Below, piece by piece: positions 54,454-64,000 of a stretch of DNA of 64,000 bases. The notes beneath the pieces were generated by a model that saw only the letters and a program-made list of their open reading frames with translations, searched no databases and was not told the origin of the DNA. The first letter of the stretch is position 1. The number at the start of each line of letters is the position of its first letter. Made by a program: the position numbers and the translations under genes. This stretch comes from Pseudoscleropodium purum (lineage: Eukaryota > Streptophyta > Bryopsida > Hypnales > Brachytheciaceae). Where the stretch lies: the NCBI GenBank assembly GCA_963969395.1, contig OZ017801.1, positions 5,706,501 through 5,770,500 of the forward strand, read 5' to 3'.

Positions 54454-56781
54454 CTATGAGCAGCAAGCGCCAGAGGCCGGCTTCTGCTGAGCATTTCCAG
54501 CGGAAAGCTTGACATCCGGTTTCGCACTCTTGGCAGCCTGCACAGAAGAGAAATACAAACCATATTATAGTGAGAAATTCGCACTTATTGAGACAGACAC
54601 AAACAAAATAACAAATGGTGCCTCCAATTATCAAGACACTCGAAAGACGAGCACATAGCAGAACAAGCAAGGTGCAAACAATCAGCGAAGAACTCGTTGA
54701 ACACCCCAAACCAATGGCCACGAAAAAAAATTAAGCCACACCTCTGGCTTGGAATCAGTCTCGGCCAGCCTTTGCTTGATGTCCCTCGCAACTGTGAAGA
54801 AAACATCCTCCACATTCATGTTGGTTTTGGCACTCTGGTGCAAAGAAAAAAGAGCACAACAGAAAGTCGTCAGAAAAAAGTGCGAACAGGTCAATAGGAA
54901 CAGGAACGCAGGAACAGTCCTCGTAAATGCAACACGGGAGAGACGTGCGCTCACAACAGTGAACAATGATTCCGAATTCCATGAAAAAAAATCTGTTGCA
55001 TGGACTCACAGTTTCAAAAAATTTGATGCCAAATTCATCAGCCAGAGCTTGACCTTTAGCGAAGGGGACAGCCTGCACGGGTTACACACTACATTAGAAA
55101 ACTCAAATCCAAACACTATCCTCGCAACAAGAGCGAGCACAAAAACGCAACGAATGCAATAAACAACACCTTCGTCGGAAAGAAAGGAATGGAATCGAGA
55201 TCCTTAGCCGCTACTCGGGAATCGCGCTCCCAAACAAAACCTTAAACTACACCAAGACGAATCATTTGACAAATAATCAGAGATCGGACAGGTTCGCGGA
55301 TGTACTCGTTTGCTCTCGTCCATATCAGCCTTGTTCCCCACCAAGATCTTGTTCACATTGTCCGATGCATGCTGCTCAATATTCCTGATCCAGTTCCGAA
55401 TGTCTGATCAACCCTCAGTCAAGGCTACCAGCGGTTCCAGTACGTCTCCAGGTGAAACACATCAACCCTCCAAAACAACCCGGACGACATTCTCGACTAT
55501 AATCGAACAACTGCAGCAACAACAAGGATCAACGACATTGTGGATACTGTTGAATGAGGATTCATCTGTCACGTCGTACACCAGCAGGATTCCCATGGCT
55601 CCCCTGTAGTAAGCTGCACGCCAATCGAAGACCCAAAACATCGGTCAACAAGTCCAAAAGCGTCCACTCAAAACAAGACTACAACGAAGTCCAGCAACCA
55701 CCGCTACATCCTTGCAGGGCATACATCTGCTCGATATTAGAAACACAATGACGGTATGCTGACTGTGCAATTGAACACCAAGTCTTCCTCCTCGAGACCC
55801 CCACGAAAATTACGTGCCACACACAACCTACAAGACCGGCGTTCGAATCATGCTGACCTGTTGTGATCGTGCGGAACCGCTCTTGCCCGGCGGTGTCCCA
55901 TATCTGAAGTTTGATACGCTTCCCATCCAGCTCGATGGTACGAATCTTGAAGTCAATCCTGCCAGACGTCCCCAATCGACCAATTCGAATCAACATCACC
56001 TGCTTGAATATTTCCTGATAACCATCCAAATGCTTGAAGGCATCCAGTGCGGATAACGGGAAAGAAAACAGCTTGCAAGATAGCATACCCTATTGTGGTG
56101 ATGAAGCTTGTCGTGAAGGAGTCATCGGAGAAACGAAGGAGCAGACAGGATTTCCCAACCCCTGCGAACATCAAACGGAAAGTTTAACTCGGAGGTGATA
56201 AAAGCACAGGAGCTTTCACGATGCTCAGGACATAAATTACACGCATCACAATGAATGCCACTTGCACAGTAGATCCACACACTCCTTCCAACCTCACAAA
56301 ATCAATACCCTACCAGACGAGACCTAACCGAAAAGCCACGAAGCCACGAACTCGAGAGAAAATCATATCTCCGTCGAGCCTCAACTGTCGCCCCACTGGA
56401 CATTCAATGTCCTACAGTCGGGATCGAAATGGAACGTCACTGATGCCAAACAGGTAAGGACTTCTGGTCATAGTCGGCGTCCAAGCCAGAAAAAGACATT
56501 CTGCTCCAAGTCCGGAAGAACGGACAAGCTCAATGAAAATCATGACACGACAGAACTCGAGGGCAACTGCACAAGGCTCGACCAAATGCTCGCATGGACC
56601 TCGACAGTCAACAAGAGCTTCCCCAGTCACTGAACTCATTGAAGCGAACACACACATTCTCGAGCACACCCCTTGCTAATTGCATGCACCAGAGAACAAG
56701 GGACATACCGCTATCTCCGATCAACAGCAGCTTGATGAGGTAATCATAATCGGCCCGCGCTCTTGAACCACCTGCGGCCAT
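54454..56781 (-). CDS. RABE1: RabE/Rab8-like small GTPase, copy B (8 coding exons, 216 aa)
   Basis: Second RabE GTPase, in the same orientation about 1.8 kb upstream (in coding terms) of copy A's start. Exons on the minus strand: 56781-56709, 56161-56089, 55958-55858, 55613-55548, 55403-55306, 55072-55010, 54834-54742, 54537-54454; the joined frame is 216 codons plus TAG, the usual RabE1 length. The start is the ATG giving [17 protein letters not shown]. Motifs: P-loop GDSGVGKS at 22-29, WDTAGQE at 69-75 with Gln74, NKAD at 128-131, ETSAK at 157-161, C-terminal GACCS carrying the prenylated cysteine pair. All seven introns match copy A in position and phase, and exons 2 to 6 have the same lengths (73, 101, 66, 98, 63 nt). 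Many third-codon differences from copy A combined with a nearly identical protein point to purifying selection after an old tandem duplication. Expression of either copy cannot be told from the sequence. Confidence 0.95.
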
Positions 56782-57450
56782 GGCGCTCGTCGCAGCCCGC
56801 CCCTCACGAAAAGTAGATCCAACTTCAACTCCGGCTCTCCTCCTTTCCCGGTGCCAACAGACCTCTCCTCCTCAGAATGCGCTCTGCACTCAAAGAACCG
56901 AAAACTCCGACTGAGAAACGCAACTCAAAAGACATCCACAACTCATAAATGCAAACTCGTAATCATTAAACTCATAAAAGCAAGGTCATAACCATATCAC
57001 TCCGAAACCTAGCTTCATGTCGACTTGAATGGTTACCCAAATTCATGGTAACCGAAACGGAAAGAACAGATCACTCCCACGATCGACCAGTATCTCCAAA
57101 ATTTCACTCCCTGCGAACCCAATGAAAAATCAAGGCGATTCAGGAAGACTTACCCTAACCTTCCGCAGTTCACACCGATCGCCCCACCGAACCAGCTTCA
57201 ATCCACCAAATTGGATACGAGAGGAGAAGCAAAACGACAGGCGCCTTCGAAGCACGAAGCCGAATGCTCGCAGTGGAGGAGCTGCGAGTATTGGCGGCGA
57301 TGAGCAGGGATCGACGGGGATCCAAGCTTTGAAGAAAGCGCAAACAGAGGCCAACTCCAAGCTCGGAAAGAAAGGCCAAGGCAAGCGGGGCCCGTCAGAG
57401 CACGGAAGTCGCCCTTCACACGCAGACAGAGCCCACTATTTCATCCGTCT
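56782..57450 (-). promoter_or_regulatory. Predicted 5' leader of RabE copy B with one leader intron
   Basis: An acceptor (TTGAGTGCAG) puts the start of the first coding exon at 56883. A strong donor (TTAGG/GTAAGTC) ends a leader exon at 57154, giving a leader intron of about 270 nt. The leader exon is GC-rich and reaches about 57450; the sequence turns AT-rich past 57650, where the gene's upstream region ends. The plus-strand block CAATCCACCAAATTGGA near 57200 matches copy A's leader. A 205-codon open frame on the plus strand here (57029-57646) is antisense to the leader and is not taken as a gene. Confidence 0.5.
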
Positions 57451-57649
57451 GTCGTTAGTTTCCATCTCATATTTCATTCGTTTCGGAGGGGTCTCATCCC
57501 GGATGTGGAGCTGGTCCCTCGTGGTGTCTCCGGGGTTCAAGGGAGATGAAATCTGTCGGATGACCACGGATGGCGCGTTCTTGTGGACCATGGAAGGGTG
57601 GTTGTCTTTGGTCCCTGCCTTTGTTGAAAGTTGTGTTGGAAATTAGTTA

Positions 57650-60625
57650 AGGACTCCCATAACCAACTACTAAGATCGGTACTTCACATCAAATATTTAA
57701 TTAAATTCTGAAAAATAAATTTGGTAGATTCTTGAAGTATGAAGAGTTTTTAAAAAAAATTGTGTTTTCTTTATTAAAAAAAAGTCTTTGAAAAAATCTT
57801 CTCCCTAACATTTTATAATCTATTTATAGAATTGTTTTTTGTCAACTTTGATAGCCTAGTATGGTACTTCATTCTTTTTTCCTATTAGGGAAGGAACAAA
57901 ATTAGGGGTTGCAAAAAGAAAAATGGGAAGAATTTGATCCCAACTTTCATTATAACTTACATGTCACTTGTAGTCTCTTGTTTTAAGTGCTAATGCTTTG
58001 CTTAGGTTTTTTTTAGAACATGCTATTTTCTCAACTATGAAGGTATTTTGCTAGAGTTTTTTCTAGTTGCTCTTTTGAGATTGCTCTATTATGCTTTGCG
58101 ATCTCAAATTGGGGGACATTATATAGTATGTGGTCTCATGGAGCTATTTTTATTAATTGATTTGAAAGGTAGTCATTATGACCACATAATTGGGACCACA
58201 TACATCAATATAAATATTATTTTTTCTTGGTAATTCAAAATATTTCAATTTACTTTTGAAGGCATCATTTGTTGCATATGATTGCTTTTGACGTATGAAT
58301 ACTCAAAGTTCTAAGTAAAAAAATGTGGAAGGTTTGGTAAAAAAAAAGCAATTAATTAATATTCCAAATGAATACCATATGACATTGCTACATCCTATAA
58401 GGTATGTGATCATTTTCTTCCATTTCTTGATATTTTGTAATAAAAATACAATATTTTGATTCAAACTATAAAAAATCTCTAATACTTCCTTTAATTTGGT
58501 TGTATGCCAAGTTTGAGGTTTTTTGTTCTAATTTACCATGTGTCTACTTTTATGTCTATAATTCAAAACAATTGAATCTAATTGGTATTAAATTTAGCAC
58601 CATATAGGACACATTTGAAGTTTTCATCACTCTAATTGTCAAAGATTTGCTAAAGTTGTGGAAAGGTCTATGTTGTTTGAATGCATCTTAGGAATGGGAG
58701 ATTGGGAGATCAACGAAGTTCTCTTCTAAACAACCAATGACTTCCTATTTTATGGCATGTTGTCCAAACAACAAACTAAGGGTTCAAGGGCTAGCAAGTA
58801 TGTGTCACAAAGCATTTGATGTGCAAAAGAAAATAGTATATATGAGGCTTGTAGATGGCTTTCTATCAATCACTAATTTAAGAGAGCTTATATTGTGTTC
58901 AATGGTCGGCAAAGGAATTAGGAAGCCATTGCTTGTCCTTTCAGCCATGACATTCAAAATATGGCTCAGAAACAAGAAGCATTCATTATAGACATTGGTA
59001 ATGCAAATGGAGATGATGATCACATCAAGGACCATAGTGTGAAGCAACTAAATGTATTATTTGCACTTACATACTAGGCAATAAATCTTAGTTAGAAATA
59101 GCCTTAATTGACTAATTTATGTTTGGTAAATTTTCTTTTGTTGTATAAGATATCTTTATAAATATTAATTATTTCTTGCAATTTGGTTTAAAATTTTTGT
59201 GGAATTATAAAGTCACAATTGATATATCTATTGTTTAAAATATTGACAACAATGTTTCTTGGTAGATTTGCAATTCAATCCATTACTATTATTGATATTA
59301 TGGGAAAGAGCATCCTTCATTTTAAATAATCACTTTTGTTTATCGAAGTTGTTAGGCCTTCAACTTCAATGTCTTGATTTTGCATCATATACTCATATGG
59401 TTGTTTGAATAAATTATTTATCATGCATTTCATGCTTGACATGATTATTGAGTCTTCTATTGTTTTAGACTAGGTTGATAATATTCATATTGTAGGATGT
59501 GGTTTTCTTTTTCTTATTCATTACCATGTAGTTGTTTGCACATGTTCCCTTGGATGGACTTGGTAGCTCTATTATGGGTTTTGACAAATTTTAACCTTTG
59601 TATTAGAGTGGTGTTTGTTTGTTATAATCTTCACAACTATTTGTGCAGATTGAAGTTACTTTCAAAGTCTCATAAGTAAACCTCTTAGGAACCTAAGTGT
59701 AGGATGTATTTAATATTTTGTAAAATAAAAGGCAAAGTTTGTCTAAATGAATTTATGTATAGGAGACATGAAGTTTGTATATTCAATTCTTTTTATACTC
59801 ATAGTGTTGTGTTTATTGCAAATCTTTCTATGTGCCATTATTAATCTAGATGTTATGTATTGTGAGAAGAACTTTTGTAAGAATTTGCACCCAACCATGA
59901 TGGGAGAAAAATAGACACTTGTGGTTTGATTGGAGATGCAAGAACAATGTTTCTACTACCTTTACATATGGACAGAGCAAAGGGGCCAAATAACAAGTTG
60001 TGAATCTTGAGCAAATTGTATGTAGTAAGTTCTTAGAAGTGGCATGAATTTATGGATACTTCGATGACCATATATAGAACCACCTTCAAATATGTTTTTA
60101 ATCTTTATCAATGCATAATCAATGAAAACTCAAACTAAGGGATTTAAAATCTCATGGTTACTACATTGGCACATCTTATTGGAGTAGATAATTAATGTAA
60201 TAGTCTCTTTTGAACATTGGAAATGCAAGAATTGTTAACACAATTATTAGATTGAGTTGAGTATTTCAAGGATTGTGTACCAAAGTAATTGACCCTCAAA
60301 GTAGGAATCAACTGTCACAAGATGTAGTAAAAACACTTGCATGCTTGGAGAAGAAAGTACCACCCTTTTTTTTATATAGTGGTTCACCACACAAATGTAC
60401 ATGGTGGAGGAGCTATTTTTACATGGCTCTATACATATATAATGAATGTATCTATATACAAGATACTTCAAGGTCTAGAAAGGATTTGTGAGGAGCTTAG
60501 CTAGACTGTAGGGAAACATTGCCCAAAGCTACATAATAGAGGAGGCATTGGGATTTGTCATTGAATATATGTTCAAGTATTTCCCACATGTAAATGTGTG
60601 TGGGATAGCAAAGAGGATTCATTTA
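57650..60625. other. AT-rich spacer upstream of the RabE pair
   Basis: No gene recognised. A frame of 84 codons at 58737-58991 and an overlapping-frame continuation to about 59080 are somewhat protein-like but unassigned. Confidence 0.35.
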
Positions 60626-60745
60626 AGGTAAACTACCTCATTACAGACAAAATGGGAGCAAGCCCGTTAGAGGCAAAATTATAATGGTGGTGTACATTTG
60701 AGAACTTGAATGTACACCACCATTACTAGTGGAGATAGTTTACCT
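60626..60745. mobile_element. TA-flanked hairpin MITE, copy 2
   Basis: A 120-bp relative of the element at 24248, with the same AGGTAAACTAC ends, TA on both sides and the identical loop region (GTACATTTGAGAACTTG). It lacks part of both arms. Confidence 0.75.
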
Positions 60746-61249
60746 TATGATGGATAAGATTGTGGAGATTAAAAGAAAGATGAGAAGCTATTGGACCAAC
60801 TTAGACAATGGCTACATGAATATGTCATTGACAATGCCTTGCAATTGGGTACATCTTGGGAGTGAGTATAGATCACATTTTATTTATGAATTCTTTTTGT
60901 CTATGAAGGATTTGCACATTCAACATCAAATAACTTGTATTCTTGTAATAGATTATAGATTTATGGTTGTCTTTGGTGAAGAAGGATTAATTGTTGTTTT
61001 AATTACAGAGGTGCAATTTTAGGCAGCTAGTTTTATCTTTTAATCTTAAATTATTTTAAATTATTATTTTTTGAATAAAGTGAAGTTGCTGTGGGGGAAA
61101 ATTTTACCAATTGTTTGAAGATTGTTGTTATCTTCTAATCCTATGAACCTGATATCAATGATATGATATTTTAGTTCCTGTAATTCATAGTTCTTCTTAA
61201 GCTATCAATTGCTGTTGAATACTAATTTGAAATTACCTTGTCTGTTTTA

Positions 61250-62179
61250 TTAACCCCTGAGGAATTAAGGCCTTTTTTTCTGCCAAAAAAACATTCAAAA
61301 CTGTGATTTTTGTAGCAAAAGTTTAAAAAAATTTAAAACTATTTTTTTTCATATCTAAATGCAGAATTTTACACCTAACTAATATGAAAATGTGTGTAAA
61401 AAATTTCAGAATTTTTGACCACACATATTGTAAGATATTTGGGTTTAAAGTTGAAAAATAAATTTTTTTAGCACATAGCGAGACTAGATTTTTTGACTTT
61501 GAACATTTTTTACTTTCATTTTTTGCACTACAAAGTTTTGAGCTTTAAATCTTTATAGTATAGAATTGAGTTGAGGGTCTATAGAAAAAATAATCATTAA
61601 AAAAAACATAATTTTTTTTCTTTAAGAAATCGTTAATTATATTAAGTGGGTACAAGATAGAAGAAAAATCTAAATTACTAATATCTCTAAAACGGAATTA
61701 AAATGCACTAATTCCAATGGTGAGATTGTTCTAGCAAGCAAGATAAAACATGTGGAACTTTTTTTTTGGAAAAATTGTAAAAATTGCATTAAAAAATGAA
61801 TCCTACAAGTTATTTTTTCAAGAAGATGCTCTAATTGCCTCCAAAACAAGATTGTCTATAACTTTCTTATAAAAAATCCAAATGGAATGAATCAAATATT
61901 TCTTATGTACAAAAATATAATATATGAGAAAAAAAATTTAAAACAAAAATTAAAAATTTTTGAAATTTTTTTGCTACCCCTCATCTCCTGTTTTGAGTTT
62001 ATTTGGGCATAACTTTTGTTTTGGGGCACCACTTGAAAAAAAATTATATTCCCACAAAGCTTATAAATTTTTCTATCTTCAAAAAAAGTTTTAAAAAACC
62101 AAAAAAAAATTTCAGCTTGTAGGTACCTACCCAAAATCCCATTTGTTCCCTAAAGGGACAATGGTCCTTTAAGGGTTAA
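61250..62179. mobile_element. TTAA-flanked element, long family, copy 6 (diverged)
   Basis: Starts TTAACCCCTGAGGAATTAAG and ends GGTCCTTTAAGGGTTAA, 930 bp. The first 200 bp follow copy 4 closely (gene-free AT-rich text with a shared phrase TTTCAGAATTTTTGACC), the remainder is more diverged. Intact TTAA on both sides. Confidence 0.7.
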
Positions 62180-62225
62180 AATATGGATTGATGGTAACTA
62201 ACATTTGTGGTACTAATTTGGTTTC

Positions 62226-62728
62226 CATTAGAAGATTTGGGGGGCCTCCAAATGCCTACAAGTTATCACAACCTGTAAACACAGGGAATAGGTTTGGTGC
62301 AATAGTATAATGCGGCCAAGACCTTGTTACATCATTGACCAATTTTTTAATTTTTAATTTTTTGCATTTGGAGATTTAAAATTTTATTTTATTTTTTATG
62401 AAAAAGAAAATTCTGACAATAGGCCGTTTCCCTCGTTGCGGGGAACAACTGTGGCAGGGTTGACGAATCTCTACGTCCGCCCGAAAAAGGCGTTCGTAAC
62501 CCGGACATCCGTCCGCACGGACGCCAATGGACGCAGCGTCCCTCCCACCGTCGGAAGGCAGACGGGCGGGGCGGGGCGGACGGGCGGACAGCGTCCGCGA
62601 ATGTCAGCGGATGCTACGGACACAACGTCCGTGTCCGGATGTCCCGGACGTCCGACCGTCTCGTCAACCCTGAACTGTGGGGGAATAGGCTCGAAACAGG
62701 CTTCTGAACCCCCAAAACTCCTCTAATG
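62226..62728. mobile_element. CATTAG element, copy E, interrupted by a hAT element
   Basis: Left end CATTAGAAGATTTGGGGGGC, right end in reverse CATTAGAGGAGTTTTGGGGG. Without the hAT element and its extra 8 bp the length is 277 bp, like the other copies. Begins 46 bp after the TTAA element that ends at 62179. Confidence 0.72.
62455..62672. mobile_element. GC-rich hAT-type element with perfect 8-bp target duplication
   Basis: A 218-bp insertion with ends CAGGGTTGACGA and TCGTCAACCCTG, flanked on both sides by AACTGTGG (62447-62454 and 62673-62680). An 8-bp duplication is the hAT signature. The interior is GC-rich, with many TCCG/CGGA repeats, in sharp contrast with the AT-rich surroundings. 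It is inserted inside a CATTAG element. Confidence 0.88.
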
Positions 62729-64000
62729 TGTTCATTGAACCAATGGAATATGTGAATTCATTGTAACTTAACAAACATGATTTTGATGTAAACTTGGATT
62801 CCTAATTAGAAGTATGTCAATATAAAATCTTTTCAAAAATGTAGTTTACGATTGCAGTGATGTAGTTTTTAGATTTGTAAATTTACAAGTGGTATACTTA
62901 TGTGATTTTATAAAAAAGACATAAAAATCAAGTTAATGACTATAATACTAGGGTGATTGCAAGAAACACTTGTCCTTTTTTTTAATTGTACTTTTGACGT
63001 TAAATAGTTGGTTTTTTGCTTATAACTTTTGCATTGTACGTTAGTTTTATTTGGAGTTTGAAATGAATGTAAATGTAGTAGTTGTAAATATTGAGTATTT
63101 TTTTCCACTTTTCTAAGATTAGTTTACTATTTTTAAATAAACCCCAACTAGATGTCTATTTGGATATCTACTTTTGGCATTTAGAAGGTTTAGTACTACT
63201 TGAAACCCAAAAATGCAAATTTGAAGGTAAAAATTGGGATGTAAGGATTTTTACTTAGGTTTCACATGTGTAAGAAGAGATTTTCTAAAAAAAGTAAAAT
63301 ATCCACCTTCTACATGTACTCAAAGTGCAAAAAACACAAAATATTTCCCCAAAGATACAAATGGTTGAAAAGAAACACCTTTAAATTAAAAAGGATGAAT
63401 TTTTTGAATTTTTTGAATTATTTCCTAAAAATCATATATAATTTTTTTCATTTTTTTTGTATTTATCATCCTCTTTTTGTGCATAACTTTAGAGATAAAT
63501 TTTTTTAGGCTTGAATTTTTATAAACATATTATATTGAATGCTTTGCAAATTATCCATATTTTATTTTATTTAAAAAAATTATTCCAAAAGTCATAGTAT
63601 TCATTGAAATAGACCATTTTGAAACAAAAACGGCAGATATTTCTTGTAATGATCTATGAACGTGACCTAAATAATAATGTATTATGATTTATCCTTGATT
63701 CATGTTAATGTCACATTATAAGTTGAATTGCATAAGAGACTCTTTCTAATAGAGTTACAATATTGTTAACATGAAGAGAGACATTAGATTTAGATCATCT
63801 TTATATATTAAAGGTAATGCTAAGTAAAATCTAAATACATTGAAAAGATTATTGGTTGATACTCAAAAAGAACCATATCAATGGTTCAACCCCTATGCTT
63901 TTTAAGCAACATTAGCACTTAAAACGAGGTGACTTTGCCAAATAGTGTAATCCAAAATATTGAACAATAGAAATGTGCTATTACAAACCAATAGATGTAT
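62729..64000. other. AT-rich right edge, nothing recognised
   Basis: Strongly AT-rich, only short open frames, no inverted repeat seen up to the window edge. Confidence 0.45.

Noticed and set aside
54128..54721. 197-codon minus-strand frame over the last exon of RabE copy B
   Set aside because: It runs through intron 7, the last exon in a different frame and the 3' region; the correct reading is the spliced gene ending in CCS.
57029..57646. 205-codon plus-strand frame
   Set aside because: Antisense to the leader and leader intron of RabE copy B; GC-rich DNA gives long chance frames. No recognised domain.
62436..62726. 96-codon frame with a GC-rich sequence
   Set aside because: It lies across the hAT element and its CATTAG host; both are non-coding.

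Overview
This is nuclear DNA from a plant. Only about 8 kb of the 64 kb is recognisably genic. The rest is strongly AT-rich and built mostly from small, non-autonomous DNA transposons and their relics. The two recognisable genes encode plant-type Rab8/RabE small GTPases, each with seven introns inside the coding region. The protein sequence (FSDDSF after the P-loop, AVPFAKG before the G5 motif) differs from the flowering-plant form I know, so a non-flowering land plant such as a bryophyte, lycophyte or fern is my tentative guess. The species cannot be fixed from the window.

Layout. 1-2.5 kb: no gene; a GC-rich tract at 1.5-2.46 kb. 2.5-24 kb: dispersed terminal-inverted-repeat (TIR) elements, among them a CACTA element with a perfect CTT target duplication at 12.2 kb, and one unassigned 185-codon ORF at 9.2 kb. 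24-27 kb: a TA-flanked hairpin element and a nested TTAA element. 27.0-27.9 kb: an extremely uniform 15-bp minisatellite. 28.9 kb: a hAT-like element. 29.5-33.7 kb: a less AT-rich stretch with no gene I can support. 34-47 kb: more elements, ending in a 2.5-kb inverted-repeat structure with a GC-richer interior. 48.9-57.5 kb: the tandem RabE pair on the minus strand. 57.6-64 kb: AT-rich DNA with another TTAA element, a CATTAG element and a hAT element nested inside the latter.

The two RabE genes lie head to tail. All seven coding introns are at identical positions and phases, and the proteins (215 and 216 residues) are almost identical through the GTPase domain. Each also appears to have one intron in its 5' leader. 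They look like a local duplication kept under strong protein constraint, while introns and C-terminal tails have diverged.

The most interesting non-genic signal is a set of at least eight elements bounded by TTAA, with ends reading TTAACCCCTAAAG or close variants. In one case the same repeat copy exists elsewhere in the window without the insertion, carrying a single TTAA at exactly that place; a second case is nearly as clear. This shows TTAA target duplication, the hallmark of the piggyBac superfamily, which is not a usual inhabitant of land-plant genomes. No transposase for it was seen here. Nesting of elements within elements lets a relative order of insertions be read directly.
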